Assembly: GCA_023459875.1 (NCBI GenBank)
Contig: JAEWRY010000044.1
Coordinates: 124,001 to 188,000, forward strand
Reading direction: 5' to 3'
From: Bacillota bacterium
GTDB lineage: Bacteria; Bacillota; Clostridia; Oscillospirales; Oscillospiraceae
DNA: 64,000 bases
The notes beneath the pieces are model-generated. The model searched no databases and was not told the origin of the DNA. It was given only the letters and a program-made list of their open reading frames with translations. The translations under genes and the position numbers were made by a program. How positions within the stretch are numbered: the first letter of the stretch is position 1; each line of letters begins with the position of its first letter. This document shows positions 1 through 10,498 of this stretch, piece after piece.

Positions 1-222
1 CAGCAGGCGGGCGAGGTTTGCGAAGCCATCCGCGCCATTGTGCGCAAGCTGTACGGCGCCCGGATTGCCCGTTCTGTCACGATTCAGTACGGCGGTTCCA
101 TGAACGCGAAAAACGCCCGTGAGCTCCTGTCCCAGCCGGATGTGGACGGCGGCCTCATCGGCGGAGCGTCCCTGAAACCCGAAGAGTTCGTGGCAATCAT
201 CAACGCCGCAAACCAGAGCTGA
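1..222 (+). CDS. tpiA: Triose-phosphate isomerase, C-terminal part (cut by window edge)
   Basis: The last ~73 residues of the glycolytic enzyme that interconverts dihydroxyacetone phosphate and glyceraldehyde 3-phosphate in the cytosol. The reading frame is open from base 1 and carries the end-of-barrel phosphate-binding motif QYGGSM and then GGLIGGASLKPEEF, both diagnostic of TIM. The 5' part, including the catalytic His and Glu, lies outside the window. It stops 9 bases before gpmI, so the two are almost certainly co-transcribed, matching the tpi-gpmI-eno order common in Firmicutes. Confidence 0.95.
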   Translation, partial: QQAGEVCEAIRAIVRKLYGARIARSVTIQYGGSMNAKNARELLSQPDVDGGLIGGASLKPEEFVAIINAANQS

Positions 223-231
223 GAACCTTAT

Positions 232-1746
232 ATGAAAACGCCTACTACGCTCATTATCATGGACGGTTACGGACTGGGTCCCGACGGCCCCGGCAACGCC
301 ATCCGTAACGCCCGCACCCCGAATCTAGATCGGCTATTTGCCGAGGCTCCGGGCTGCCAGCTCTCCGCCTCCGGACTGGACGTGGGTCTTCCGGAGGGTC
401 AGATGGGCAACAGCGAGGTGGGACACACCAATATGGGCGCGGGGCGAGTGGTCTTTCAGGACCTGCCCCGCATTACCCTCTCCGTTCAGGACGGCAGCTT
501 TTTTAAGAACGAAGCCTTCAACGCGGCGATGAATCACTGCGTCCGGCAGGGCAGCGCCCTTCATCTCATGGGACTTTTATCCGACGGGGGCGTTCACAGC
601 CACATCACCCATCTTTACGCCCTGCTAGCCATGGCAAAGGAAAAGGGGCTCGCCAGGGTCTTTATCCACGCCTTTCTGGATGGACGGGACGTGTCGCCCA
701 CCTCGGGACTGGGGTTTGTTTCAGCTTGCGGGGATACGTGCCGGGAACTTGGGATCGGAAAAATCGCCACCGTCATGGGCAGGTATTACGCCATGGACCG
801 GGACAAACGCTGGGAGCGGCTCCAGCGCGCCTACGACGCGATAGTTCTGGGGGAAGGGATCTTTGACCCCGACCCGGTCCACGCGGTAAGCGCTTCCTAC
901 GAGAATAAGATTACGGACGAGTTTGTGGAGCCTGTGGTCTGCGTGAAGGACGCCCAAATATCTAAGAACGATAGCGTTATTTTCTTTAACTTCCGGCCCG
1001 ACCGGGCCAGGGAGCTCACCCGATGTTTCGCCGATCCGGAATTCACCTTTGTGGAGCGCGGACGCGGCTGGTTTCCCATCACCTTTGTCTGCGCCACCGA
1101 GTACGACGCGTCCATGCCGAATGTTTCCGTTGCCTTTCCCCATCGTCCGCTCTCCAATATTTTCGGAGAATATCTGAGCCGTCTGGGCCTCACTCAGCTG
1201 CGCATCGCCGAAACGGAAAAGTACGCCCACGTTACTTTCTTCTTTAACGGCGGCCAGGAACAGGTTTTCCCCGGCGAGGACCGGGTCCTCATCCCTTCCC
1301 CAAAAGTTCCCACCTACGACATGAAGCCGGAGATGAGCGCCCGGGACGTGACGAAGGAAGCCGTGAGGCGGATTGAGAGCGGCGCCTACGACGTCATCAT
1401 TCTCAATTTTGCCAACTGCGACATGGTCGGCCACACTGGAGTCTATGAGGCGGCGCGCCTGGCGGTGGAAGCAGTGGACGAGTGTGTAGGCCGGGTGGTG
1501 GAAGCCACCTCGCAGATGGGCGGAATTTCCATTATCACCGCCGACCACGGCAACGCTGAGCACATGCTGGACGAAGACGGCATTTCCCCCGTCACCGCCC
1601 ACACCACCAACCCGGTGCCGTTCTATATCATTGGGGCCAAGGTCCGTCTGCGAAACGGCCGTCTGGCCGATATCGCCCCCACCATGCTGGACCTCATGGG
1701 CCTTGCCAAGCCGGAGGAAATGACGGGGATCACGCTTATTGTATAG
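232..1746 (+). CDS. gpmI: 2,3-bisphosphoglycerate-independent phosphoglycerate mutase
   Basis: Converts 3-phosphoglycerate to 2-phosphoglycerate in glycolysis, using two metal ions (usually manganese) and a phosphoserine intermediate. The 504-aa length is normal for the family. The N-terminal metal-binding motif IIMDGYGLG (D11) and the nucleophile motif GQMGNSEVGHTNMGAG (S61) are intact. The C-terminal alkaline-phosphatase-like half carries NFANCDMVGHTG and ITADHGNAEHM, the remaining metal ligands. It sits between tpiA and eno in a glycolytic gene run. The start at ATG 232 follows tpiA by 9 bases. Confidence 0.97.
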   Translation: MKTPTTLIIMDGYGLGPDGPGNAIRNARTPNLDRLFAEAPGCQLSASGLDVGLPEGQMGNSEVGHTNMGAGRVVFQDLPRITLSVQDGSFFKNEAFNAAMNHCVRQGSALHLMGLLSDGGVHSHITHLYALLAMAKEKGLARVFIHAFLDGRDVSPTSGLGFVSACGDTCRELGIGKIATVMGRYYAMDRDKRWERLQRAYDAIVLGEGIFDPDPVHAVSASYENKITDEFVEPVVCVKDAQISKNDSVIFFNFRPDRARELTRCFADPEFTFVERGRGWFPITFVCATEYDASMPNVSVAFPHRPLSNIFGEYLSRLGLTQLRIAETEKYAHVTFFFNGGQEQVFPGEDRVLIPSPKVPTYDMKPEMSARDVTKEAVRRIESGAYDVIILNFANCDMVGHTGVYEAARLAVEAVDECVGRVVEATSQMGGISIITADHGNAEHMLDEDGISPVTAHTTNPVPFYIIGAKVRLRNGRLADIAPTMLDLMGLAKPEEMTGITLIV

Positions 1747-1828
1747 CATCGCCTGACGGTTTGGGGAGAACCCAAAGCCGTCTTCAACAAAAGGGACCAC
1801 CGTCCCAAATTATGAGAGGAGACCTACT

Positions 1829-3130
<1,302 letters not shown>

Positions 3131-3134
3131 CCGG

Positions 3135-3935
3135 ATGAATAAAATGCGCATAGTTGTCAAGGTCGGCACCTCCACCCTAACCCGGGAGAGCGGCAGCCTC
3201 AATCTTCAGAGCATGGATCATCTGGCCAGGACTCTCGCCGATCTCAAAAGCATGGGACACGAAATTATTCTGGTCTCGTCCGGGGCCATCGCCATCGGCG
3301 TGGGCAAGCTTTCCATGGGGAAAAAGCCGACGCAGCTGCGTATGAAGCAGGCCGCCGCCGCCGTGGGCCAATGCGAAATGATGCACCTTTATGACAAGTT
3401 TTTCAGCGAGTACAACACCACGGTGGCGCAGATCCTGCTGACAGGCGACGATGTGGAGCACCCCGGCAGAGCTTCCCATCTTGCCAACACCTTTGCGGCT
3501 CTGCTGGAGCTTTCCTGCATTCCCATCGTAAACGAAAACGACTCGGTCTCCTCCGCGGAAATTGAAACGGGCACGTGTAAGGTACTGGGCGACAACGACA
3601 AGCTCTCCGCGATTGTCGCTCGGCTCTGCGGTGCCGACCTACTTATTCTTCTTTCCGATATCGACGGGCTTTACGACGCCGATCCGAAGACCCATCCGGA
3701 CGCCCGCCTGATCAGCCGGGTCACCGCCGTGACCGACGAGCTGCGGGAAGCCGCGGGCGGCGCGGGCACCTGGCGGGGTACCGGCGGCATGACCACCAAG
3801 CTGGACGCCGCCGTGCTGGCGATGGAAGCGGGCATCGATATGGTCATCACAAACGGCGCATATATGGAAGCCTTGTATGATATTATAGAAGGGCGGGACA
3901 TCGGCACCCGCTTTACCGCAAAGGAGGCAAAATAG
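3135..3935 (+). CDS. proB: Glutamate 5-kinase
   Basis: Phosphorylates the gamma-carboxyl of L-glutamate, the first step of proline synthesis. This 266-aa form has the amino-acid-kinase domain only (VVKVGTSTL at the N-terminus, VSSGAIAIG, then NENDSVSSAEIE, and GTGGMTTKLDAA near the end). The C-terminal PUA domain of many ProB proteins is absent, as in several Clostridia. It starts 4 bases after eno and ends immediately before the proA ATG, so its expression appears tied to the upstream glycolytic genes. Feedback inhibition by proline is known for the family; nothing in the sequence shows it directly. Confidence 0.96.
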   Translation: MNKMRIVVKVGTSTLTRESGSLNLQSMDHLARTLADLKSMGHEIILVSSGAIAIGVGKLSMGKKPTQLRMKQAAAAVGQCEMMHLYDKFFSEYNTTVAQILLTGDDVEHPGRASHLANTFAALLELSCIPIVNENDSVSSAEIETGTCKVLGDNDKLSAIVARLCGADLLILLSDIDGLYDADPKTHPDARLISRVTAVTDELREAAGGAGTWRGTGGMTTKLDAAVLAMEAGIDMVITNGAYMEALYDIIEGRDIGTRFTAKEAK

Positions 3936-5183
3936 ATGACCATACTTGAAACCCAGGCCATGTCGGCGAAAAACGCCGCCCGCATCCTGGCCGTGGCGGG
4001 CACTCAGCGCAAGGACAGCGCGCTGGAAGCCATTGCCGCAGCTCTGCTTGCAAAGCAGGACGACATCCTCTCCGCCAATGAAAAAGACATGGCCGCCGCC
4101 AGGGAAAACGGCATGAGCGAGGCCCTTCTCGACCGGCTCCTTCTTACCTCCCAGAGAATATCCGGGATCGTGGAGGGGGTGCGGCAGGTCCGCATGCTGC
4201 CCGATCCCATCGGCGAGGTAACCCACATGACCCGCCGGCCCAACGGGCTGCTCATCGGAAAAAGGCGGGTACCTCTGGGCCTCATCGGAATCATCTATGA
4301 GGCAAGGCCCAACGTGACGGTGGACGCCGCCGTTTTGTGCCTCAAGTCCGGCAACGCGGTCATCCTGCGGGGCGGCAAGGAGGCCATAGCGAGCAATACC
4401 GCTTTTGTGAAGATCATGCGTGACGCCCTGGAAGAAGCCGGTCTGCCCAGGGACTGCATCTGCCTGGTGGAGGATGTGAGCCGAGAAAGCGCCACCGAGC
4501 TGATGGGTCTTTCGGGCTACCTGGACGTTCTGATCCCCCGGGGCGGGGCGGGTCTTATCCGCACCGTAGTGGAAAACGCCCGTGTTCCCGTGATCAAGAC
4601 CGGCGTGGGCGTGTGTCACGTCTATGTGGATCTGGACGCCGACCTTCAGATGGCGGCGGAGATCATCTTTAACGCTAAGTGTTCCCGCCCCTCCGTATGT
4701 AACGCGGCCGAGACGCTCATTGTGCACAGGGGGGTTGTCAGGGAATTTCTCCCCATGGCCAACGAGTTTTTAAAGCGCAAAAATGTGGAGATCCGCGGCG
4801 GCTTCACGGTGAGAGAGATTTTGGGCGACGGGGTGGTTCCCGTCACCTCCGAGGATTGGGACACCGAGTACGGGGACTATATCCTCGCGGTCAAGGTGGT
4901 TTCCGACCTGGACGAGGCGCTGGGCTTTATTTCCCGCCACGGCACAGGCCACTCCGAATGCATCGTCACCAATAACTATGCCACCGCCCAGCGCTTTCTG
5001 GACGAAGTGGACGCGGCGGCCGTTTACGTCAACGCCTCCACCCGGTTTACCGACGGATTCGAATTCGGCCTGGGAGCCGAAATCGGCATCTCCACCCAGA
5101 AAATGCACGCCAGAGGCCCCATGGGCTTAAACGAGCTTACCAGCTACAAATACGTTATTTACGGCAGCGGGCAGGTGCGCTGA
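3936..5183 (+). CDS. proA: Glutamate-5-semialdehyde dehydrogenase (gamma-glutamyl phosphate reductase)
   Basis: NADPH-dependent reduction of gamma-glutamyl phosphate to glutamate 5-semialdehyde, the second step of proline synthesis, probably channelled from ProB. The 415 aa are full length. Family landmarks are IYEARPNVTVDAAVLCLKSG, the ALDH-fold segment with the nucleophilic Cys in NAKCSRPSVCNAAE, and GLGAEIGISTQKMHARGPMG near the C-terminus. The ATG directly abuts the proB stop, so translation is coupled. A hairpin terminator follows at 5225-5262 and closes the tpiA-gpmI-eno-proBA unit. Confidence 0.97.
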   Translation: MTILETQAMSAKNAARILAVAGTQRKDSALEAIAAALLAKQDDILSANEKDMAAARENGMSEALLDRLLLTSQRISGIVEGVRQVRMLPDPIGEVTHMTRRPNGLLIGKRRVPLGLIGIIYEARPNVTVDAAVLCLKSGNAVILRGGKEAIASNTAFVKIMRDALEEAGLPRDCICLVEDVSRESATELMGLSGYLDVLIPRGGAGLIRTVVENARVPVIKTGVGVCHVYVDLDADLQMAAEIIFNAKCSRPSVCNAAETLIVHRGVVREFLPMANEFLKRKNVEIRGGFTVREILGDGVVPVTSEDWDTEYGDYILAVKVVSDLDEALGFISRHGTGHSECIVTNNYATAQRFLDEVDAAAVYVNASTRFTDGFEFGLGAEIGISTQKMHARGPMGLNELTSYKYVIYGSGQVR

Positions 5184-5224
5184 GCATCCTCCCCCGTCCG
5201 TGGGACGGCAAAATAAAACAAAAA

Positions 5225-5262
5225 CGGCGGTGTCTCAAACACATGAGGCACCGCCGAGATTT
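5225..5262 (+). terminator. Rho-independent terminator after proA
   Basis: A 12-bp stem (5225-5236 with 5245-5256, one G-U pair) is followed by AGATTTTATT. It lies between the convergent proA and queH, so it may serve both. A second, smaller hairpin (CCGTCC/GGACGG, 5194-5208) lies just upstream. The stem GGCGGTGTCTC recurs in the terminator at 50880-50917. Confidence 0.75.
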
Positions 5263-5275
5263 TATTCGCCGAAAC

Positions 5276-5311
5276 CTTGTCATTCTGAGGCTTAAGGCCG
5301 AAGAATCCTCG
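5276..5311 (+). repeat. REP-like element of the CATTCTGAG...CGAAGAATC type
   Basis: The segment reads TTGTCATTCTGAGG, a short GC-rich centre, then CCGAAGAATCCTC, with ATTCT/AGAAT as inverted ends. This pattern resembles a short dispersed intergenic palindrome I recall from many bacterial genomes. A diverged second copy occurs on the minus strand at 50850-50876, also beside a terminator. The rest of the 5184-5388 gap holds no gene I can support. Confidence 0.55.
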
Positions 5312-5388
5312 AAGCGCACAAAGCCGCCCGCTTCAGGTCCTTTCCTTGACGCGCAGGATGATATTTTTTATTCACCGGGTTATAAAAC

Positions 5389-5937
5389 TTACGGCGTTAC
5401 CGCTTTACGCTTTCGGTAACGTTCTTCCTCAGAGAAAATGCAGCCGCAGTATTTCTGCATGTAAAGACCCAGCTCCCGCGCTCTCTGCTGCCCCTCCCGG
5501 AATCGTGGCCGGAAATCATAAGGCAGGAAGGCAATGCCATACAGGGCTGCCACTTCCTTGCCTGTGTTGACGAGAAGCTCGTGATTTTGATAGGGGCTCA
5601 CCAAAAGCGTCGTGGTAAAGGAGGAAAAACCGTTTTGGGCCGCATATTGAGCAGTATTCTCCAACCGGCATCGGTAGCAATAAGAGCACCGACGGTCGAT
5701 ATCACTGCAAACCGCCTGCACAAAAGGCCTCAGGCCGTAATCTCCCCCGATAATCAGCTCCTCGCCGATGCTCCGTGTGTATTCCTCGAGGGTATTTTTC
5801 CTCGATCTGTATTCCGTAAAGGGATGGATATTGGGATTATACCAGAAGCCCACCGGCTCAATTCCGTCGTCTCGCAGAGTATCCACGCAGGTAATCGAGC
5901 AGGGCGCGCAGCAAGTGTGAAGCAGGGTCTTTGTCAT
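5389..5937 (-). CDS. queH: Epoxyqueuosine reductase QueH
   Basis: Reduces epoxyqueuosine to queuosine in the wobble base of GUN-anticodon tRNAs; QueH (formerly DUF208) is the non-cobalamin alternative to QueG. The 182-aa protein has the characteristic cysteines: HTCCAPCS at the N-terminus, CSYCYRCRLENT in the middle and QKYCGCIFSEEER near the end, which would bind an Fe-S cluster and a metal. The motif YNPNIHPFTEY is also typical. It stands alone, convergent with proA and divergent from the CBS protein. Other queuosine genes are not in the window. Confidence 0.92.
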   Translation of the reverse strand: MTKTLLHTCCAPCSITCVDTLRDDGIEPVGFWYNPNIHPFTEYRSRKNTLEEYTRSIGEELIIGGDYGLRPFVQAVCSDIDRRCSYCYRCRLENTAQYAAQNGFSSFTTTLLVSPYQNHELLVNTGKEVAALYGIAFLPYDFRPRFREGQQRARELGLYMQKYCGCIFSEEERYRKRKAVTP

Positions 5938-6002
5938 CGTATAAATTCTCCCATTTCAGACCATAATACCAGTATCAAAATTATAACAAGGCGGTGAACA
6001 TC

Positions 6003-6431
6003 TTGCAAGTACGCAACCTCATGAATCCCAATGTTGTGTCCATTACCCCAGGCGAATCGGCGGCGCTTGCCGCACGGCTTCTGTGCCAACATAACGTGGG
6101 CTCCCTGCCCGTCTGCGAGGAGGACGGCCGGCTGCGCGGCATTCTCACCGACCGGGATATCGTCCTTCGCTGTGTTGCTGCGGAGGAAGATCCCGCCCAA
6201 ACACCTGTCAGGGAAGTAATGACCCGCTCGCCCTCCACCGTTTCTCCCGACGACGATATCCGGGAGGCTGCCCGGATCATGGCGGCCGACCAAATACGCC
6301 GCCTTCCCGTAGTGGACCATGGACACCTGGTGGGCATTGTGGCGCTGGGAGACCTGGCCCGCACCCACCAATTCGATATGGAAGCCTCCAAGGCCCTCTC
6401 GGAAATTTCCGACAACGTCAAGCGCCCATAA
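6003..6431 (+). CDS. CBS-domain pair protein
   Basis: A 142-aa soluble protein made of two CBS motifs (about residues 5-60 and 70-128), with the typical ends GILTDRDIVLRCV and LVGIVALGDLA. Such stand-alone Bateman modules usually bind adenine nucleotides and act as regulatory sensors; the ligand and partner here are unknown. I chose TTG 6003 because the AAGGCGGTG at 5988-5996 sits 6 bases upstream as a ribosome binding site. The in-frame GTG at 5994 lies inside that site, but would give a 145-aa product if used. No enzyme domain is attached. Confidence 0.85.
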   Translation: MQVRNLMNPNVVSITPGESAALAARLLCQHNVGSLPVCEEDGRLRGILTDRDIVLRCVAAEEDPAQTPVREVMTRSPSTVSPDDDIREAARIMAADQIRRLPVVDHGHLVGIVALGDLARTHQFDMEASKALSEISDNVKRP

Positions 6432-6472
6432 TACCAACATCATTGCACAAAATCCATACTTTAAAGAACAGG

Positions 6473-6507
6473 AAGCTCCGGTTATATGCCGGGGCTTTCG
6501 GCTTTTT
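6473..6507 (+). terminator. Terminator after the CBS-domain gene
   Basis: AAGCTCCGG pairs with CCGGGGCTT (one G-U) across a 7-base loop, followed by TCGGCTTTTT. It overlaps the final codons and stop of the convergent glycosidase gene, so it may act in both directions. Confidence 0.6.
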
Positions 6508-8365
6508 CAAAGTCATCATCCCGGATGCTGTTTACAATAACCCTCGCTTTTCCCTCCCGGGAAATAGCAAGAAGCTGCCCGGAAACAGGCGGCAGAATTA
6601 ATCTTTCTTCTTCGAAAACAGATATTTCTTCGGTACTATCCCCGGCGTTCACCGCGGCCAGCACCGTCTGGCCGCCATAAGTGCGCGTAAAGGCCAAAAC
6701 CCGGCCCTCCGCCTTCATATAACAGATATCCCCTCTGCGCAGGGGAAGAAAGGTCTTTCTGGCCTTTCCCAGCGACGAGATGTAAGAGATAGGCTCCTGA
6801 TCCTCCCGCCCCCAGGGGAAGGTGCGCCGGTTGAACGGGTCCTCGAAGCCCTCAAGCCCCGCCTCGTCTCCGTAATAAACGGTGGGCGAGCCAGGAAAGG
6901 CAAAGAGAGCGAGCAGGGCCAGTTTCAAAAGTGCGGCGCCCCGCTTCCGCTCCTCCTCCGAAAGACGGTGCTCGGCGCGCCAGTCCCGGCTGCAGTCCCC
7001 GCAGGCGGAGCCCGCACCCAATAATGTGAGGATGCGGGGGGTGTCGTGAGTCCCCAGAATGTTCATGGCCGAGTAGTACGCGGCGGGCGGATAGTGCTCC
7101 CGCAGGGTCTCCATAGCCTCCATGAACTCCCTGGCGTCTCCCCCCAGCAGAAAGGCGAGCAGGGCGCTGCGGAAGGGGTAGTTCATGAGAGCGTCGCAGT
7201 GCCCGCCCAAAAGATGCCTGCGGCGCACACCGTAAGAAATTTTGTTGGTGCCGTCCTCCCATACCTCGCCGATGACCACGGCATCTGGTTTTTCTTGCCG
7301 TACCGCCTGGTGGAAGCGCGCGATAAATTCGTCGGGCAGTTCGTCCGCCACGTCCAGCCGCCAGCCGTCCGCCCCGGCACGCAGCCAGCGGCGGACGATG
7401 CTGTTTTTATCCTCAATGATATAATCTACATAGGATGCGCAGCTTTTCTTCACCGCGGGCAGGGTGGCGATGCCCCACCAGCAGTCGTATTTGTCCGGCC
7501 AGCGGGAAAAGGTAAACCAATCGGCGTAGGGCGAGGATAGGGACTGAGCCGCGCCCAGGTCGCGGTAGCTGGAGTCGCCGCCGAAATAGCGGCTGATAAA
7601 ACCGGTGTGGCTGAAGACTCCGTCCAGCAGCACCCGCATCCCCCGCCGGTGGGCACAAAGGCACAGCGCCTCGAAATCCCGCTGGGAGCCAAGCATCGGA
7701 TCAATTTTTTCATAATCCCCGGTGCCATAACGGTGATTCTCCGCGCCCTCGAAAACCGGGCAGAGATAGAGAGTTTCCACGCCCAGAGAGCCCAGATAAT
7801 CCAGTTTTTTCGTAATTCCAGCGAGGCTGCCGCCGAAGAAATCCCGGTTACGGATTTTTCCCTCTCCGTCGGGGCAGTATTCTGGTAATTCCTCCCAATC
7901 TGAATGAACAGTCCGGCTGCCCACCATTCCCGCCGGATTGGGTATTGCGGTGCGAAAAAACCGGTCGGGAAAAATCTGATAGGTCATACCAACTCCGAAC
8001 CAGGAAGGCGTCTCCCCGGCATTGTCATATATGGTAAGCTGATACTCCTCCTGGGAACCCCATATCTGCCCTCCGAAGCCCTCCAGACGGAAGGAATACC
8101 AGACAAGGCCAACATAGTCTCCGGTCTTGAGCGTGGCGAAAAAAAGATCGCGGCCCTCCGGTAAATCGTGATCCTCCCAATCCATGGGGAGGGTGACCGT
8201 TTTGTTGTCCAGGAATTCAAACCGGGCGGTAAGAATGCCATGGGAAAAGCCCTCCGCCCGTTGGGGACGGAGGGTAAAGGTGACGGCAGTGCCGGAAGGC
8301 ACGGCTCCGTATGGCTTTTTGCAGCGCAGGTCTCTCGGGTCATAGACGGGGGAAGGAACTGTCAT
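6482..8365 (-). CDS. GH13 alpha-amylase-family glycosidase (neopullulanase/cyclomaltodextrinase-like)
   Basis: A 627-aa alpha-glucan hydrolase. An N-terminal beta-rich (Ig-like) domain of ~125 residues is followed by the (beta/alpha)8 barrel. The four GH13 regions are present: DGVFSHTG, GWRLDVADE (nucleophile Asp), VIGEVWED (acid/base Glu) and NILGTHDTPR (transition-state Asp). There is no signal peptide, so it is probably a cytoplasmic maltodextrin-processing enzyme; the exact specificity cannot be read. It starts 10 bases after the PBP2 stop, so it appears to be the last gene of the mreCD-PBP2 operon, an unexpected partner. Confidence 0.88.
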   Translation of the reverse strand: MTVPSPVYDPRDLRCKKPYGAVPSGTAVTFTLRPQRAEGFSHGILTARFEFLDNKTVTLPMDWEDHDLPEGRDLFFATLKTGDYVGLVWYSFRLEGFGGQIWGSQEEYQLTIYDNAGETPSWFGVGMTYQIFPDRFFRTAIPNPAGMVGSRTVHSDWEELPEYCPDGEGKIRNRDFFGGSLAGITKKLDYLGSLGVETLYLCPVFEGAENHRYGTGDYEKIDPMLGSQRDFEALCLCAHRRGMRVLLDGVFSHTGFISRYFGGDSSYRDLGAAQSLSSPYADWFTFSRWPDKYDCWWGIATLPAVKKSCASYVDYIIEDKNSIVRRWLRAGADGWRLDVADELPDEFIARFHQAVRQEKPDAVVIGEVWEDGTNKISYGVRRRHLLGGHCDALMNYPFRSALLAFLLGGDAREFMEAMETLREHYPPAAYYSAMNILGTHDTPRILTLLGAGSACGDCSRDWRAEHRLSEEERKRGAALLKLALLALFAFPGSPTVYYGDEAGLEGFEDPFNRRTFPWGREDQEPISYISSLGKARKTFLPLRRGDICYMKAEGRVLAFTRTYGGQTVLAAVNAGDSTEEISVFEEERLILPPVSGQLLAISREGKARVIVNSIRDDDFEKAESPGI

Positions 8366-8375
8366 GGATTTATTA

Positions 8376-10463
8376 TCACCTCAAGAGGGACCCCTCGGTC
8401 TGTACGCTTTCCAGCGTCTGTTTGGCACTGAAATAATAACTCAGGATGTCGGCGGCTACCGCACCCAGCTCGGAGCCCGAGCCTCCCTTTTCCACCACGA
8501 TGGCCATGGCGATTTCCGGGTCGTCATAGGGGGCGAAGCACACGAACACCGCGTTGGAAGTGGATGCGCTGGAAACCTGAGCCGAACCGGTTTTGGCGCC
8601 GACCTTGATCCCTAAATTCTTAAAATAGCTAGATACCGAACCGGACTGGGTCACTTCCAGCATTCCCATCTTCACCGCGTTCAAATTGACGGGCTTGATT
8701 TCCACCGTATCTAGCAGTTCCCCCTCATGGCGGTAAACGAGCTGGGAAAAATCGCTGGATTTTACCGAGCTGAGCAGATGGACCGACCAGTGGTCTCCGC
8801 CGTTTACCAGGGTCGCCACGTAGTTGGCCAGCTGAAGGGGAGTATACTGGTTGTTTTCCTGCCCGATGGCGGCAGCCAGGGTAGAGCCGTCGTTCCATCT
8901 CTGGTTAATCGATTCGGTATACTCCGGACCTGCCACCACGCCGGTGTTTTCAGGAATCTCAATACCGGTCGGCTTACCCAGGCCGAAGAGCCTGGCATAA
9001 TCTTCAAGTTTCTCAATGCCGAGCCGCCTTCCCACGTCGTAAAAAAATACGTTGCAGGAATTCGTGATGGCCTGGGTAACGTTCTGATATCCGTGGGTTC
9101 TGTGATACTGGCGGTAAATCCAGCACATGGGCTGGTAATCCTTATAGAAGGTATACACACCGGTGTCCAGTATCTTATCGGTTGGGGTTATGATATTTTC
9201 CTCCAGCCCGCCCACGGCGGTCACCATTTTAAAGGTGGAACCCGGGGCGTAGATACCCTGCGTCGCCCGGTTATACAGGGGATTATTGGGAGCGTCTTTG
9301 ATATCATTATATGCATTTGAGAAATTCGCCAGATCAAAGGTGGGATAGGAGGCCAAGGCCAGCACCCCGCCGTCCTTCACGTTCACCACGGCCACCGCAG
9401 CTCCCTGCGCGTCCGGAAGCGTGGGCACATACTTGGCCAGAGTGGCCTCTACGGTCTCCTGGAGCCGGATATCCAGCGTCAGAGTAACATTGTCGCCAGG
9501 TCCGGGATCGTTAATATAGGTTTCGCTTACTACCTTGCCGCTGGTGTTGGTCTCGATCGCCCGGCTTCCCTCCACACCATGGAGATAGCTCTCGAAGGCT
9601 TTTTCCACGCCTTCCTTGCCCACGGTCTCGTTCATGGCGTAGCCCTGGTTCATATAGACAGCCCACTCGTCCTTGTCCATCTGGGCTACTCTGCCAAGAA
9701 TATGCGCCGCGGCCTGGGTGTGATACTGCCTTACCGCGGTCGCCTCAATCTGTACGCCTGTCAGGCCTTCTTCTTTTACCCGGGTAATAAGGCCGATGTC
9801 CACGTCGGATGCGAAAATATAGTCCGACCAGGTGATCTCCTTGGACCTGAGAGAAAGCTCGTATAAAATGCCGACCAGAGTCCTGGCCTGGGCGTCGGTA
9901 AGAGATTCGTCAACCCCAAATTCTTCCCGCATCTTGGCGATCACGGTATCAGCCGAAACGGCCGGGAGGCTCGAGGCAGCAGAGCCCTCGGCGCTGATCT
10001 GGTTAAGCAGTCCCGCCACCTGAGTTTCTTCGTCTGTCCAGTCCATGGCTTTCAAAAAAGAAGAAAAGCGGCTTTGCGCGGTAGACGTGGCGTTCTCTAG
10101 CGTATACACAAAAGGAGTATTCATAGAAACCGGCAGGGTATCCGTCCAGGCGACATTTTTCTTTTTGCAGATCTCCGTAAGGGCCAAAATGGTCTTGTCC
10201 CGTTCGGCGCCCAGCAGGGATTGGTTCAGCACTACCTGATAGATGGTTTTATTGGATACCAGCACCCTTCCGTACCGGTCCAGGACCTCCCCCCGGGCGG
10301 CGGGAACACTCTCGATCGTGGCGATCTTCCGGCTGGATTGTGCCAGATATTCCGCCCCGTGCACAATCTGAAGGTCATAAAGGGTATAAGAAAAAACAAG
10401 GAACAAAACAGCAAGCGCCAGGAACAGAATGCGGGTGCGCACCTTAAATTGTTTGCCTTCCAT
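8376..10463 (-). CDS. mrdA: Penicillin-binding protein 2 (class B transpeptidase)
   Basis: D,D-transpeptidase that cross-links peptidoglycan in the elongasome. The 695-aa protein has a cytoplasmic start, one transmembrane segment (about residues 10-30), a PBP-dimer domain (about 50-315) and a transpeptidase domain. Catalytic motifs are intact: S409-T-F-K412, S469-C-N and K624-T-G. It follows mreC and mreD, the usual PBP2 context. An insertion-like hydrophilic segment at about residues 105-210 is longer than in many PBP2 proteins. It is followed within 10 bases by a GH13 glycosidase gene. Confidence 0.93.
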   Translation of the reverse strand: MEGKQFKVRTRILFLALAVLFLVFSYTLYDLQIVHGAEYLAQSSRKIATIESVPAARGEVLDRYGRVLVSNKTIYQVVLNQSLLGAERDKTILALTEICKKKNVAWTDTLPVSMNTPFVYTLENATSTAQSRFSSFLKAMDWTDEETQVAGLLNQISAEGSAASSLPAVSADTVIAKMREEFGVDESLTDAQARTLVGILYELSLRSKEITWSDYIFASDVDIGLITRVKEEGLTGVQIEATAVRQYHTQAAAHILGRVAQMDKDEWAVYMNQGYAMNETVGKEGVEKAFESYLHGVEGSRAIETNTSGKVVSETYINDPGPGDNVTLTLDIRLQETVEATLAKYVPTLPDAQGAAVAVVNVKDGGVLALASYPTFDLANFSNAYNDIKDAPNNPLYNRATQGIYAPGSTFKMVTAVGGLEENIITPTDKILDTGVYTFYKDYQPMCWIYRQYHRTHGYQNVTQAITNSCNVFFYDVGRRLGIEKLEDYARLFGLGKPTGIEIPENTGVVAGPEYTESINQRWNDGSTLAAAIGQENNQYTPLQLANYVATLVNGGDHWSVHLLSSVKSSDFSQLVYRHEGELLDTVEIKPVNLNAVKMGMLEVTQSGSVSSYFKNLGIKVGAKTGSAQVSSASTSNAVFVCFAPYDDPEIAMAIVVEKGGSGSELGAVAADILSYYFSAKQTLESVQTEGSLLR

Positions 10464-10498
10464 AGAGTATCCCTCCCTTCGGAAGAAGCGGTCACAGA

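Noticed and set aside
721..1800. A 359-codon minus-strand frame opposite gpmI
   Set aside because: Shadow of gpmI, with low-complexity Gly/His/Val composition and no recognisable domain.
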